Shown in pieces: positions 1 to 13,100 of a stretch of DNA of 64,000 nucleotides. The notes under the pieces were generated by a model. It was not told the DNA's origin. It saw only the letters and a list, made by a program, of their open reading frames with translations, and searched no databases. The DNA comes from Astropecten irregularis (Eukaryota; Echinodermata; Asteroidea; Paxillosida; Astropectinidae): NCBI GenBank assembly GCA_963971285.1, contig OZ020249.1:10094256-10158255 (forward strand), read 5' to 3'. The translations under genes were made by a program, and so were the position numbers. Every line of letters begins with the position of its first letter. The first letter of the stretch is position 1.

Positions 1-1840
1 AATCATTACAGATTTCGGTATGCATGGGGGCGACTTCAGTTTCAAAAATTCAGATCTATGATCTACTCTGAAAATAAAAAGACACGTGTAATTTTGTTTT
101 TCCTGAATTTTCCCAATAAATGAGCAGGCAGTTTTCAAAGATCGTATTCAATATATAGAATAAGACTGCCTGCTGCCATATATAATACATATACAGTGTA
201 AACCGGTATTGCATGATATGTATATCATTACAGATTTCGCTACGCAGGGCGACTTCAGTTTCAAAAATTCAGATCTATGATCTACACTGAAAATAAAAAG
301 TAACGTGTAATTTTGTTTTTCCTGAGTTTGCCCCAGAAATGAGCAGGGAGAATCCAAAGATCGTGTTCGAAATATAGGATTGGACAGCGCGCTGTCATAT
401 ATGATACACATACAGTGTAGAACGTCATAACATGATATATAAATCATTACAGATTTCGGTATGCAGGGCGACTTCAGTTTCAAAAATTCAGATCTATGAT
501 CTACTCTGAAAATAAAAAGACAAGTGTAATTTTGTTTTTCCTGAGTTTGAACCAGAAATGAGCAGGCAGTTTTCAAAGATCGGCTTCAAAATATAGGATT
601 AGACCGCGCGCTGCTATATTATAATACACATACAGTGTAGCACGTCATAACGTGATTTATAAAACATTGCAGATTTCGCTAAGCAGGGCGACTTCAGGTT
701 CAAAAATTCAGATATATGATCTACACTGAAAATAAAAAGACACGTGTAATTTTGTTTTTCCTAAATTTTCCCCAGAAATGAGCAGGCAGTTTTCAAAAAT
801 CGTATTCAATATATAGAATAAGACTGCCTGCTGCCATATATAATACATACATATACAGTGTAAACCGGTATTGCATGATATGTAAATCATTACAGATTTC
901 GCTACGCAGGGCGACTTCAGTTTCAAAAATTCAGATCTATGATCTACACTGAAAATAAAAAGTAACGTGTAATTTTGTTTTTCCTGAGTTTGCCCCAGGA
1001 ATGAGCAGGCAGATTCCAAAGATCGTGTTCGAAATATAGGATTGGACAGCGCGCTGTCATATATGATACACATACAGTGTAGAACGTCATAACATGATAT
1101 ATAAATCATTGCAGATTTCGCTAAGCAGGGCGACTTCAGGTTCAAAAATTCAGATATATGATCTACACTGAAAATAAAAAGACACGTGTAATTTTGTTTT
1201 TCCGGAATTTTCCCCAAAAATGAGCAGGCAGTTTTCAAAGATCGGCTTCAAAATATAGGATTAAACTGCGTGCTGCCATATTATAATACACATAAAGTGT
1301 AGCACGTCATAACGTGATTGATAAAACATTGCAGATTTCGCAAAGCAGGGCGACTTCAGGTTCAAAAATACAGGTATATGATCTACACTGAAAATAAAAA
1401 GACACGTGTAATTTTGATTTTCCTGAATTTTCCCCAGAAATGAGCAGGCTGTTTTCAAAGATCGGCTTCCAAATATAGGATTAGGCTGCGTGCTGCCACA
1501 TTATAATACACATACAGTGTAGCACGTCATAACGTGATTTATAAAACATTGCAGATTTTGCTAAGCAGGGCGACTTCAGGTTCAAAAATTCAGATATATG
1601 ATCTACACTGAAAATAAAAAGACACGTGTAATTTTGTTTTTCCTGAATTTTCCCCAGAAAAGATCGGCTTCAAAATATAGGATTAGGCTGCGTGCTGCCA
1701 TATTATAATACACATACAGTGTAGAACGTCATAACATATGATATATATAAATCAATACAGATTTCGCTATGCAGGGCGACTTCAGGTTCAAAAATTCAGA
1801 TCTATGATCTAGACTGAAAATAAAAAGACACACCTGTGTA

Positions 1841-4606
1841 ATTTTGTTTTTCCTGAGTTTGCCCCAGAAATGAGCAAACAGATGTCAAAGATCGTGCTCA
1901 AAATATAGGATTTGAAAAATCCTCATGCGCTTTAACAATGCATGGCCCATGCACAAACCCATGCACGAAGGTGTGAACTAGACCGAATCTTACTGACTAT
2001 GAAAAAAAAAATTATCCAAGACCATTTCATGTCAAAACTAATTTTTGTCCACGCAGGCTCTACGGGCTTGCTTATAAGCGTGGCATGAGCCAGTCGTCTG
2101 GCATAGTCAGTGACATATGGTCAGGTTCCCAGCCTTCGTAATATGGTTTGTATATGGGCTCATAGCTAAACCGCGTTAGGATTTTTTTAGGAGGAGGATT
2201 TCGCTAAGCAGGGCGACTTCAGTTTCAAAAATTCAGATCTATGATCTACACTGAAAATAAAAAGACACGTGTAATTTTGTTTTTCCTAAATTTTCCCAAG
2301 AAATGAGCAGGCAGTTTTCAAAGATCGGCTTCAAAATATAGGATTAGACTGCGTGCTGCCATATTATAATACACATACAGTGTAGCACGTCATAACGTGA
2401 TTTATAAAACATTGCAGATTTCGCTAAGCAGGGCGACTTCAGGTTCAAAAATTCAGATATATGATCTACACTGAAAATAAAAAGACACGTGTAATTTTGT
2501 TTTTCCGGAATTTTCCCCAGAAATGAGCAGGCAGTTTTCAAAGATCGGCTTCAAAATATAGGATTAGACTGCGTGCTGCCATATTATAATACACATAAAG
2601 TGTAGCACGTCATAACGTGATTTATAAAACATTGCAGATTTCGCTAAGCAGGGCGACTTCAGGTTCAACAATACAGGTATATGATCTACACTGAAAATAA
2701 AAAGACACGTGTAATTTTGTTTTTCCTGAATTTTCCCCAGAAATGAGCAGGCAGTTTTCAAAGATCATGTTCAAAATATAGGATTTGAACGCGCGCTGCC
2801 ATACACATACAGTGTAGAACGTCATAACATGATATTTACATCATTACAGATTTCGCTAAGCAGGGTAACTTCAGGTTCTAAAATACAGATATATGATCTA
2901 CACTGAAAATAAAAAGACACTTGTAATGTTGTTTTTCCTGAGTTTGCCCCAGAAATGAGCAGGGAGATTCCAAAGATCGTGTTCGAAATATAGGATTGGA
3001 CAGCGCGCTGTCATATATGATACACATACAGTGTAGAACGTCATAACATGATATATAAATCAATACAGATTTCGCTATGCAGGGCGACTTCAGTTTCAAA
3101 AATTCAGATCTATGATCTACACTGAAAATAAAAAGACACGTGTAATTTTATTTTCCCTGAATTTTTCCCAGAAATTAGCAGGAAGTTTTCAAAGATCGGG
3201 TTCAAAATATATAGGATTAGGCTGCGTGCTGCCATATTATAATACACATACAGTGTAGCACGTCATAACGTGATTTATAAAACATTGCAGATTTCGCTAA
3301 GCAGGGCGAGTTCAGGTTCAAAAATTCAGATATATGATCTAGACTGAAAATAAAAAGACACGTGTAATTTTGTTTTTCCTGAGTTTGCCCCAGAAATGAG
3401 CAAACAGATGTCAAAGATCGTGCTCAAAATATAGGATTTGAAAAATCCTCATGCGCTTTAACAATGCATGGCCCATGCACAAACCCATGCACGAAGGTGT
3501 GAACTAGACCGAATCTTACTGACTATGAAAAAAAAAATTATCCAAGACCATTTCATGTCAAAACTAATTTTTGTCCACGCAGGCTCTACGGGCTTGCTTA
3601 TAAGCGTGGCATGAGCCAGTCGTCTGGCATAGTCAGTGACATATGGTCAGGTTCCCAGCCTTCGTAATATGGTTTGTATATGGGCTCATAGCTAAACCGC
3701 GTTAGGATTTTTTTAGGAGGAGGATTTCGCTAAGCAGGGCGACTTCAGTTTCAAAAATTCAGATCTATGATCTACACTGAAAATAAAAAGACACGTGTAA
3801 TTTTGTTTTTCCTAAATTTTCCCAAGAAATGAGCAGGCAGTTTTCAAAGATCGGCTTCAAAATATAGGATTAGACTGCGTGCTGCCATATTATAATACAC
3901 ATACAGTGTAGCACGTCATAACGTGATTTATAAAACATTGCAGATTTCGCTAAGCAGGGCGACTTCAGGTTCAAAAATTCAGATATATGATCTACACTGA
4001 AAATAAAAAGACACGTGTAATTTTGTTTTTCCGGAATTTTCCCCAGAAATGAGCAGGCAGTTTTCAAAGATCGGCTTCAAAATATAGGATTAGACTGCGT
4101 GCTGCCATATTATAATACACATAAAGTGTAGCACGTCATAACGTGATTTATAAAACATTGCAGATTTCGCTAAGCAGGGCGACTTCAGGTTCAACAATAC
4201 AGGTATATGATCTACACTGAAAATAAAAAGACACGTGTAATTTTGTTTTTCCTGAATTTTCCCCAGAAATGAGCAGGCAGTTTTCAAAGATCATGTTCAA
4301 AATATAGGATTTGAACGCGCGCTGCCATACACATACAGTGTAGAACGTCATAACATGATATTTACATCATTACAGATTTCGCTAAGCAGGGTAACTTCAG
4401 GTTCTAAAATACAGATATATGATCTACACTGAAAATAAAAAGACACTTGTAATGTTGTTTTTCCTGAGTTTGCCCCAGAAATGAGCAGGGAGATTCCAAA
4501 GATCGTGTTCGAAATATAGGATTGGACAGCGCGCTGTCATATATGATACACATACAGTGTAGAACGTCATAACATGATATATAAATCAATACAGATTTCG
4601 CTATGC
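1841..4606 (+). repeat. 1,526-bp tandem duplication in the array
   Basis: About 1.24 kb from roughly 1841 to 3080 recurs at 3367 to 4606. Both copies share private features: the spacer variant with CATGGCCCATGCAC and an A-rich run (ACTATGAAAAAAAAAA), the monomer form CTAAATTTTCCCAAG, and TTCAACAATACAGG. The unit is one spacer-bearing monomer plus five ordinary ones. Confidence 0.85.
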
Positions 4607-4963
4607 AGGGCGACTTCAGGTTCAAAAATTCAGATCTATGATCTAGACTAAAAATAATAAGACACGTGTAATTTTGTTTTTCCTGAGTTTGCCCCAGAAA
4701 TGAGCAGGCAGATTTCAAAGATCGTATTCAATATATAGAATTAGACTGCCTGCTTCCATATATAATGCACATACAGTGTAGAACGTCATAACATGATATA
4801 TAAATCATTGCAGATTTCGCTATGCAGGGCGACTTCAGGTTCAAAAATTCAGATCTATGATCTAGACTGAAAATAAAAAGACACGTGTAATTGTGTTTTT
4901 CCTGAGTTTGCCCAAGAAATGAGCAGCCAGATGTCAAAGATCGTGCTCAAAATATAGGATTTG

Positions 4964-5173
4964 AAAAATCCTCATGCGCTTTAACAATGCATGGTCCCAT
5001 GCACAAACCCATGCACGAAGGTGTAAACTAGACCTAATCTTACTGACTATGACAAACATAATCCAAGACCATTTCATGTCAAAACATGTGAGTCAGTGAC
5101 ATATGGTCAGGTTCCCAGCCTTCGTAATATGGTTTGTATATGGGCTCATAGCTAAACCGCGTTAGGATTTTTT
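4964..5173 (+). mobile_element. Internally deleted spacer copy
   Basis: This copy keeps both ends but is only 210 bp. Relative to the copy at 6436-6707 it jumps from CATGTCAAAAC to AGTCAGTGACAT with a few filler bases, losing about 66 bp that contain the central hairpins. It is the only copy of the 30 with a deletion of this size. Confidence 0.85.
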
Positions 5174-6199
5174 AAGGAGGAGGATTTCGCTAAGCAGGGC
5201 GACTTCAGTTTCAAAAATTCAGATCTATGATCTACACTGAAAATAAAAAGACACGTGTAATTTTGTTTTTCCTGAGTTTGCCCCAGAAATGAGCAGGCAG
5301 ATTCCAAAGATCGTGTTCGAAATATAGGATTGGACAGCGCGCTGTTTATATGATACACATACAGTGTAGAACGTCATAACATGATATATAAATCATTACA
5401 GATTTCGGTATACAGGGCGACTTCAGTTTCAAAAATTCAGATCTATATGATCTACACTGAAAATAAAAAGTAACGTGTAATTTTGTTTTTCCTGAGTTTG
5501 CCCCAGAAATGAGCAGGGAGATTCCAAAGATCGTGTTCGAAATATAGGATTGGACAGCGCGCTGTCATATATGATACACATACAGTGTAGAACGTCATAA
5601 CATGATATATATAAATCAATACAGATTTCGCTATGCAGGGCGACTTCAGGTTTAAAAATTCAGATCTATGATCTAGACTGAACATAAAAAGACACACGTG
5701 TGTAATTTTGTTTTTCCTGAGTTTGCCCCAGAAATGAGCAAACAGATTTCAAAGATCGTATTCAATATATAGAATTAGACTGCCTGCTGCCATATATAAT
5801 ACACATACAATGTAAACCGGTATTGCATGATATGTAAATCATTACAGATTTCGCTACGCAGGGCGACTTCAGTTTCAAAAATTCAGATCTATGATCTACA
5901 CTGAAAATAAAAAGTAACGTGTAATTTTGTTTTTCCTGAGTTTGCCCCAGAAATGAGCAGGGAGATTCCAAAGATCGTGTTCGAAATATAGGATTGGACA
6001 GCGCGCTGTCATATATGATACACATACAGTGTAGAACGTCATAACATGATATATAAATCAATACAGATTTCGCTATGCAGGGCGACTTCAGGTTCAAAAA
6101 TTCAGTTCTATGATCTAGACTGAAAATAATAAGACACGTGTAATTTTGTTTTTCCTGAGTTTGCCCCAGAAATGAGCAGGCAGATTTCAAAGATCGTAT

Positions 6200-9100
6200 T
6201 CAATATATAGAATTAGACTGCCTGCTGCTATATATAATGCACATACAGTGTAGAACGTCATAACATGATATATAAATCATTGCAGATTTCGCTATGCAGG
6301 GCGACTTCAGGTTCAAAAATTCAGATCTATGATCTAGACTGAAAATAAAAAGACACGTGTAATTTTGTTTTTCCTGAGTTTGCCCAAGAAATGAGCAGCC
6401 AGATGTCAAAGATCGTGCTCAAAATATAGAATTTGAAAAATCCTCATGCGCTTTAACAATGCATGGTCCCATGCACAAACCCATGCACGAAGGTGTAAAC
6501 TAGACCTAATCTTACTGACTATGACAAACATAATCCAAGACCATTTCATGTCAAAACTAATTTTTGTCCACGCAGGCTCTACGGGCTTGCCTATAAGCGT
6601 GGCATGAGCCAGTCGTCTGGCATAGTCAGTGACATATGGTCAGGTTCCCAGCCTTCGTAATATGGTTTGTATATGGGCTCATAGCTAAACCGCGTTAGGA
6701 TTTTTTTAGGAGGAGGATTTCGCTAAGCAGGGCGACTTCAGTTTCAAAAATTCAGATCTATGATCTACACTGAAAATAAAAAGACACGTGTAATTTTGTT
6801 TTTCCTGAGTTAGCCCCAGAAATGAGCAGGCAGATTTTAAAGATCGTATTCAATATATAGAATTAGACTGCCTGCTGCCATATATAATGCACATACAGTG
6901 TAGAACGTCATAACATGATATATAAATCATAGCAGATTTCGCTATGCAGGGCGACTTCAGGTTCAAAAATTCAGATCTATGATCTAGACTGAAAATAAAA
7001 AGACACGTGTAATTTTGTTTTTCCTGAGTTTGCCCAAGAAATGAGCAGCCAGATGTCAAAGATCGTGCTCAAAATATAGAATTTGAAAAATCCTCATGCG
7101 CTTTAACAATGCATGGTCCCATGCACAAACCCATGCACGAAGGTGTAAACTAGACCTAATCTTACTGACTATGACAAACATAATCCAAGACCATTTCATG
7201 TCAAAACTAATTTTTGTCCACGCAGGCTCTACGGGCTTGCTTATAAGCGTGGCATGAGCCAGTCGTCTGGCATAGTCAGTGACATATGGTCAGGTTCCCA
7301 GCCTTCGTAATATGGTTTGTATATGGGCTCATAGCTAAACCGCGTTAGGATTTTTTTAGGAGGAGGATTTCGCTAAGCAGGGCGACTTCAGTTTCAAAAA
7401 TTCAGATCTATGATCTACACTGAAAATAAAAAGACACGTGTAATTTTGTTTTTCCTGAGTTTGCCCCAGAAATGAGCAGGCAGATTTCAAAGATCGTATT
7501 CAATATATAGAATTAGACTGCCTGCTGCCATATATAATGCACATACAGTGTAGAACGTCATAACATGATATATAAATCATTGCAGATTTCGCTATGCAGG
7601 GCGACTTCAGGTTCAAAAATTCAGATCTATGATCTAGACTGAAAATAAAAAGACACGTGTAATTTTGTTTTTCCTGAGTTTGCCCAAGAAATGAGCAGCC
7701 AGATGTCAAAGATCGTGCTCAAAATATAGAATTTGAAAAATCCTCATGCGCTTTAACAATGCATGGTCCCATGCACAAACCCATGCACGAAGGTGTAAAC
7801 TAGACCTAATCTTACTGACTATGACAAACATAATCCAAGACCATTTCATGTCAAAACTAATTTTTGTCCACGCAGGCTCTACGGGCTTGCCTATAAGCGT
7901 GGCATGAGCCAGTCGTCTGGCATAGTCAGTGACATATGGTCAGGTTCCCAGCCTTCGTAATATGGTTTGTATATGGGCTCATAGCTAAACCGCGTTAGGG
8001 TTTTTTTAGGAGGAGGATTTCGCTAAGCAGGCCAGGGCGACTTCAGTTTCAAAAATTCAGATCTATGATCTACACTGAAAATAAAAAGACACGTGTAATT
8101 TTGTTTTTCCTGAGTTTGCCCCAGAAATGAGCAGGCAGATTTCAAAGATCGTATTCAATATATAGAATTAGACTGCCTGCTGCCATATATAATGCACATA
8201 CAGTGTAGAACGTCATAACATGATATATAAATCATTGCAGATTTCGCTATGCAGGGCGACTTCAGGTTCAAAAATTCAGATCTATGATCTAGACTGAAAA
8301 TAAAAAGACACGTGTAATTTTGTTTTTCCTGAGTTTGCCCAAGAAATGAGCAGCCAGATGTCAAAGATCGTGCTCAAAATATAGAATTTGAAAAATCCTC
8401 ATGCGCTTTAACAATGCATGGACCCATGCACAAACCCATGCACGAAGGTGTAAACTAGACCTAATCTTACTGACTATGACAAACATAATCCAAGACCATT
8501 TCATGTCAAAACTAATTTTTGTCCACGCAGGCTCTACGGGCTTGCTTATAAGCGTGGCATGAGCCAGTCGTCTGGCATAGTCAGTGACATATGGTCAGGT
8601 TCCCAGCCTTCGTAATATGGTTTGTATATTGGCTCATAGCTAAACCGCGTTAGGATTTTTTTAGGAGGAGGATTTCGCTAAGCAGGGCGACTTCAGTTTC
8701 AAAAATTCAGATCTATGATCTACACTGAAAATAAAAAGACACGTGTAATTTTGTTTTTCCTGAGTTTGCCCCAGAAATGAGCAGGCAGATTTCAAAGATC
8801 GTATTCAATATATAGAATTAGACTGCCTGCTGCCATATATAATGCACATACAGTGTAGAACGTCATAACATGATATATAAATCATTGCAGATTTCGCTAT
8901 GCAGGGCGACTTCAGGTTCAAAAATTCAGATCTATGATCTAGACTGAAAATAAAAAGACACGTGTAATTTTGTTTTTCCTGAGTTTGCCCAAGAAATGAG
9001 CAGCCAGATGTCAAAGATCGTGCTCAAAATATAGAATTTGAAAAATCCTCATGCGCTTTAACAATGCATGGTCCCATGCACAAACCCATGCACGAAGGTG

Positions 9101-10110
9101 TAAACTAGACCTAATCTTACTGACTATGACAAACATAATCAAAGACCATTTCATGTCAAAACTAATTTTTGTCCACGCAGGCTCTACGGGCTTGCCTATA
9201 AGCGTGGCATGAGCCAGTCGTCTGGCATAGTCAGTGACATATGGTCAGGTTCCCAGCCTTCGTAATATGGTTTGTATATGGGCTCATAGCTAAACCGCGT
9301 TAGGGTTTTTTTAGGAGGAGGATTTCGCTAAGCAGGCCAGGGCGACTTCAGTTTCAAAAATTCAGATCTATGATCTACACTGAAAATAAAAAGACACGTG
9401 TAATTTTGTTTTTCCTGAGTTTGCCCCAGAAATGAGCAGGCAGATTTCAAAGATCGTATTCAATATATAGAATTAGACTGCCTGCTGCCATATATAATGC
9501 ACATACAGTGTAGAACGTCATAGCATGATATATAAATCATTGCAGATTTCGCTATGCAGGGCGACTTCAGGTTCAAAAATTCAGATCTATGATCTAGACT
9601 GAAAATAAAAAGACACGTGTAATTTTGTTTTTCCTGAGTTTGCCCAAGAAATGAGCAGCCAGATGTCAAAGATCGTGCTCAAAATATAGAATTTGAAAAA
9701 TCCTCATGCGCTTTAACAATGCATGGACCCATGCACAAACCCATGCACGAAGGTGTAAACTAGACCTAATCTTACTGACTATGACAAACATAATCCAAGA
9801 CCATTTCATGTCAAAACTAATTTTTGTCCACGCAGGCTCTACGGGCTTGCTTATAAGCGTGGCATGAGCCAGTCGTCTGGCATAGTCAGTGACATATGGT
9901 CAGGTTCCCAGCCTTCGTAATATGGTTTGTATATTGGCTCATAGCTAAACCGCGTTAGGATTTTTTTAGGAGGAGGATTTCGCTAAGCAGGGCGACTTCA
10001 GTTTCAAAAATTCAGATCTATGATCTACACTGAAAATAAAAAGACACGTGTAATTTTGTTTTTCCTGAGTTTGCCCCAGAAATGAGCAGGCAGTTTTCAA
10101 AGATTGGCTT
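6200..10110 (+). repeat. Regular ~650-bp subarray (one spacer monomer plus one plain monomer)
   Basis: Six consecutive spacers start at 6436, 7086, 7736, 8391, 9041 and 9696, with spacings of 650, 650, 655, 650 and 655 bp. A second layer has a period of 1305 bp: a 5-bp insertion giving GCAGGCCAGGGCGAC occurs near 8030 and 9335, CATGGACCCATGC near 8420 and 9725, and TATATTGGCTC near 8626 and 9931. This is the simplest higher-order form in the array. Confidence 0.88.
6436..6707 (+). mobile_element. Reference spacer copy: MITE-like foldback element
   Basis: The left end AAAAATCCTCATGCGCTTTA matches the reverse complement of the right end (AAAAATCCTAACGCGGTTTA) at 16 of 20 bases. Complementarity continues inward: CCCATGCACAAAC and ACGAAGG on the left pair with counterparts on the right, and ACTGACTATG at 6514-6523 pairs exactly with CATAGTCAGT at 6621-6630. 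The arms are therefore 6436-6523 and 6621-6707. The central 97 bp holds a hairpin, CCACGC-AGGC at 6568-6577 with GCCT at 6589-6592 and GCGTGG at 6597-6602, and GCCAG/CTGGC around TCGT at 6608-6621. No coding capacity and no clear target-site duplication were found. The best description is a nonautonomous inverted-repeat transposon; a structured satellite-specific spacer of other origin is possible. Confidence 0.7.
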
Positions 10111-13100
10111 CAAAACATAGGATTAGGCTGCGTGCTGCCATATTATAATACACATACAGTGTAGCACGTCATAACGTGATTTATAAAACATTGCAGATTT
10201 CGCTAAGCAGGGCGACTTCAGTTTCAAAAATTCAGATCTATGATCTACACTGAAAATAAAAAGACACGTGTAATTTTGTTTTTCCTGAGTTTGCCCCAGA
10301 AATGAGCAGGCAGATTCCAAAGATCGTGTTCGAAATATAGGATTGGACAGCGCGCTGTTTATATGATACACATACAGTGTAGAACATCATAACATGATAT
10401 ATAAATCATTACAGATTTCGGTATACAGGGCGACTTCAGTTTCAAAAATTCAGATCTATGATCTACACTGAAAATAAAAAGTAACGTGTAATTTTGTTTT
10501 TCCTGAGTTTGCCCCAGAAATGAGCAGGGAGATTCCAAAGATCGTGTTCGAAATATAGGATTGGACAGCGCGCTGTCATATATGATACACATACAGTGTA
10601 GAACGTCATAACATGATATATATAAATCAATACAGATTTCGCTATGCAGGGCGACTTCAGGTTTAAAAATTCAGATCTATGATCTAGACTGAACATAAAA
10701 AGACACACGTGTGTAATTTTGTTTTTCCTGAGTTTGCCCCAGAAATGAGCAAACAGATTTCAAAGATCGTATTCAATATATAGAATTAGACTGCCTGCTG
10801 CCATATATAATACACATACAGTGTAAACCGGTATTGCATGATATGTAAATCATTACAGATTTCGCTACGCAGGGCGACTTCAGTTTCAAAAATTCAGATC
10901 TATGATCTACACTGAAAATAAAAAGTAACGTGTAATTTTGTTTTTCCTGAGTTTGCCCCAGAAATGAGCAGGGAGATTCCAAAGATCGTGTTCGAAATAT
11001 AGGATTGGACAGCGCGCTGTCATATATGATACACATACAGTGTAGAACGTCATAACATGATATATAAATCAATACAGATTTCGCTATGCAGGGCGACTTC
11101 AGGTTCAAAAATTCAGATCTATGATCTAGACTGAAAATAATAAGACACGTGTAATTTTGTTTTTCCTGAGTTTGCCCCAGAAATGAGCAGGCAGATTTCA
11201 AAGATCGTATTCAATATATAGAATTAGACTGCCTGCTGCCATATATAATGCACATACAGTGTAGAACGTCAATACATGATATATAAATCATTGCAGATTT
11301 CGCTATGCAGGGCGACTTCAGGTTCAAAAATTCAGATCTATGATCTAGACTGAAAATAAAAAGACACGTGTAATTTTGTTTTTCCTGAGTTTGCCCAAGA
11401 AATGAGCAGCCAGATGTCAAAGATCGTGCTCAAAATATAGAATTTGAAAAATCCTCATGCGCTTTAACAATGCATGGTCCCATGCACAAACCCATGCACG
11501 AAGGTGTAAACTAGACCTAATCTTACTGACTATGACAAACATAATCCAAGACCATTTCATGTCAAAACTAATTTTTGTCCACGCAGGCTCTACGGGCTTG
11601 CCTATAAGCGTGGCATGAGCCAGTCGTCTGGCATAGTCAGTGACATATGGTCAGGTTCCCAGCCTTCGTAATATGGTTTGTATATGGGCTCATAGCTAAA
11701 CCGCGTTAGGGTTTTTTTAGGAGGAGGATTTCGCTAAGCAGGGCGACTTCAGTTTCAAAAATTCAGATCTATGATCTACACTGAAAATAAAAAGACACGT
11801 GTAATTTTGATTTTCCTGAGTTTGCCCCAGAAATGAGCAGGCAGATTCCAAAGATCGTGTTCGAAATATAGGATTGGACAGCGCGCTGTCATATATGATA
11901 CACATACAGTGTAGAACGTCATAACATGATATATATAAATCAATACAGATTTCGCTATGCAGGGCGACTTCAGGTTCAAACATTCAGATCTATGATCTAC
12001 ACTGAAAATAAAAAGACACACGTGTGTAATTTTGTTTTTCCTGAGTTTGCCCCAGAAATGAGCAGGCAGATTTCAAAGATCGTATTCAATATATAGAATT
12101 AGACTGCCTGCTGCCATATATAATGCACATACAGTGTAGAACGTCATAACATGATATATAAATCATTGCAGATTTCGCTATGCAGGGCGACTTCAGGTTC
12201 AAAAATTCAGATCTATGATCTAGACTGAAAATAAAAAGACACGTGTAATTTTGTTTTTCCTGAGTTTGCCCAAGAAATCATCAGCCAGATGTCAAAGATC
12301 GTGCTCAAAATATAGGATTTGAAAAATCCTCATGCGCTTTAACAATGCATGGTCCCATGCACAAACCCATGCACGAAGGTGTAAACTAGACCTAATCTTA
12401 CTGACTATGACAAACATAATCCAAGACCATTTCATGTCAAAACTAATTTTTGTCCACGCAGGCTCTACGGGCTTGCCTATAAGCGTGGCATGAGCCAGTC
12501 GTCTGGCATAGTCAGTGACATATGGTCAGGTTCCCAGCCTTCGTAATATGGTTTGTATATGGGCTCATAGCTAAACCGCGTTAGGATTTTTTTAGGAGGA
12601 GGATTTCGCTAAGCAGGGCGACTTCAGTTTCAAAAATTCAGATCTATGATCTACACTGAAAAAAAAAAGACACGTGTAATTTTGTTTTTCCTGAGTTTGC
12701 CCCAGAAATGAGCAGGCAGATTCCAAAGATCGTGTTCGAAATATAGGATTGGACAGCGCGCTGTTTATATGATACACATACAGTGTAGAACGTCATAACA
12801 TGATATATAAATCATTACAGATTTCGGTATACAGGGCGACTTCAGTTTCAAAAATTCAGATCTATGATCTACACTGAAAATAAAAAGACATGTGTAATTT
12901 TGTTTTTCCTGAATGTTCCCCAGAAATGAGCAGGCAGTTTTCAAAGATTGGCTTCAAAACATAGGATTAGGCTGCGAGCTGCCATATTATAATACACATA
13001 CAGTGTAGCACGTCATAACGTGATTTATAAAACATTGCAGATTTCGCTAAGCAGGGCGACTTCAGGTTCAAAAATTCAGATATATGATCTACACTGAAAA

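Larger units (their letters stand above)
5185..11700 (+). repeat. 1.5-kb block repeated 5,011 bp apart
   Basis: The stretch from about 5185 to 6690 reappears at about 10,196 to 11,700, aligned at a constant offset of 5011 bp with the same order of monomer variants (the GCTGTTTATATGATAC junction monomer, the GTTTAAAAATTC monomer, the GTAAACCGGTATTGC monomer, then the spacer). Between the copies lies the run of roughly 650-bp units, which suggests that run expanded inside an older block. Confidence 0.75.

Noticed and set aside
6540-6660. Pol III promoter or tRNA-like gene inside the spacer (TGGCATGAGCC, GGTTCCCAGCC)
   Set aside because: The B-box candidate lacks the central RA of GGTTCRANNCC and the A-box candidate fits poorly; the foldback explains the structure better.
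6436-6707. Stop-free minus-strand stretch of about 70 codons across the spacer
   Set aside because: It lacks a good start, resembles no protein I know, and its ends are fixed by monomer stops. Chance in a 272-bp segment is adequate.
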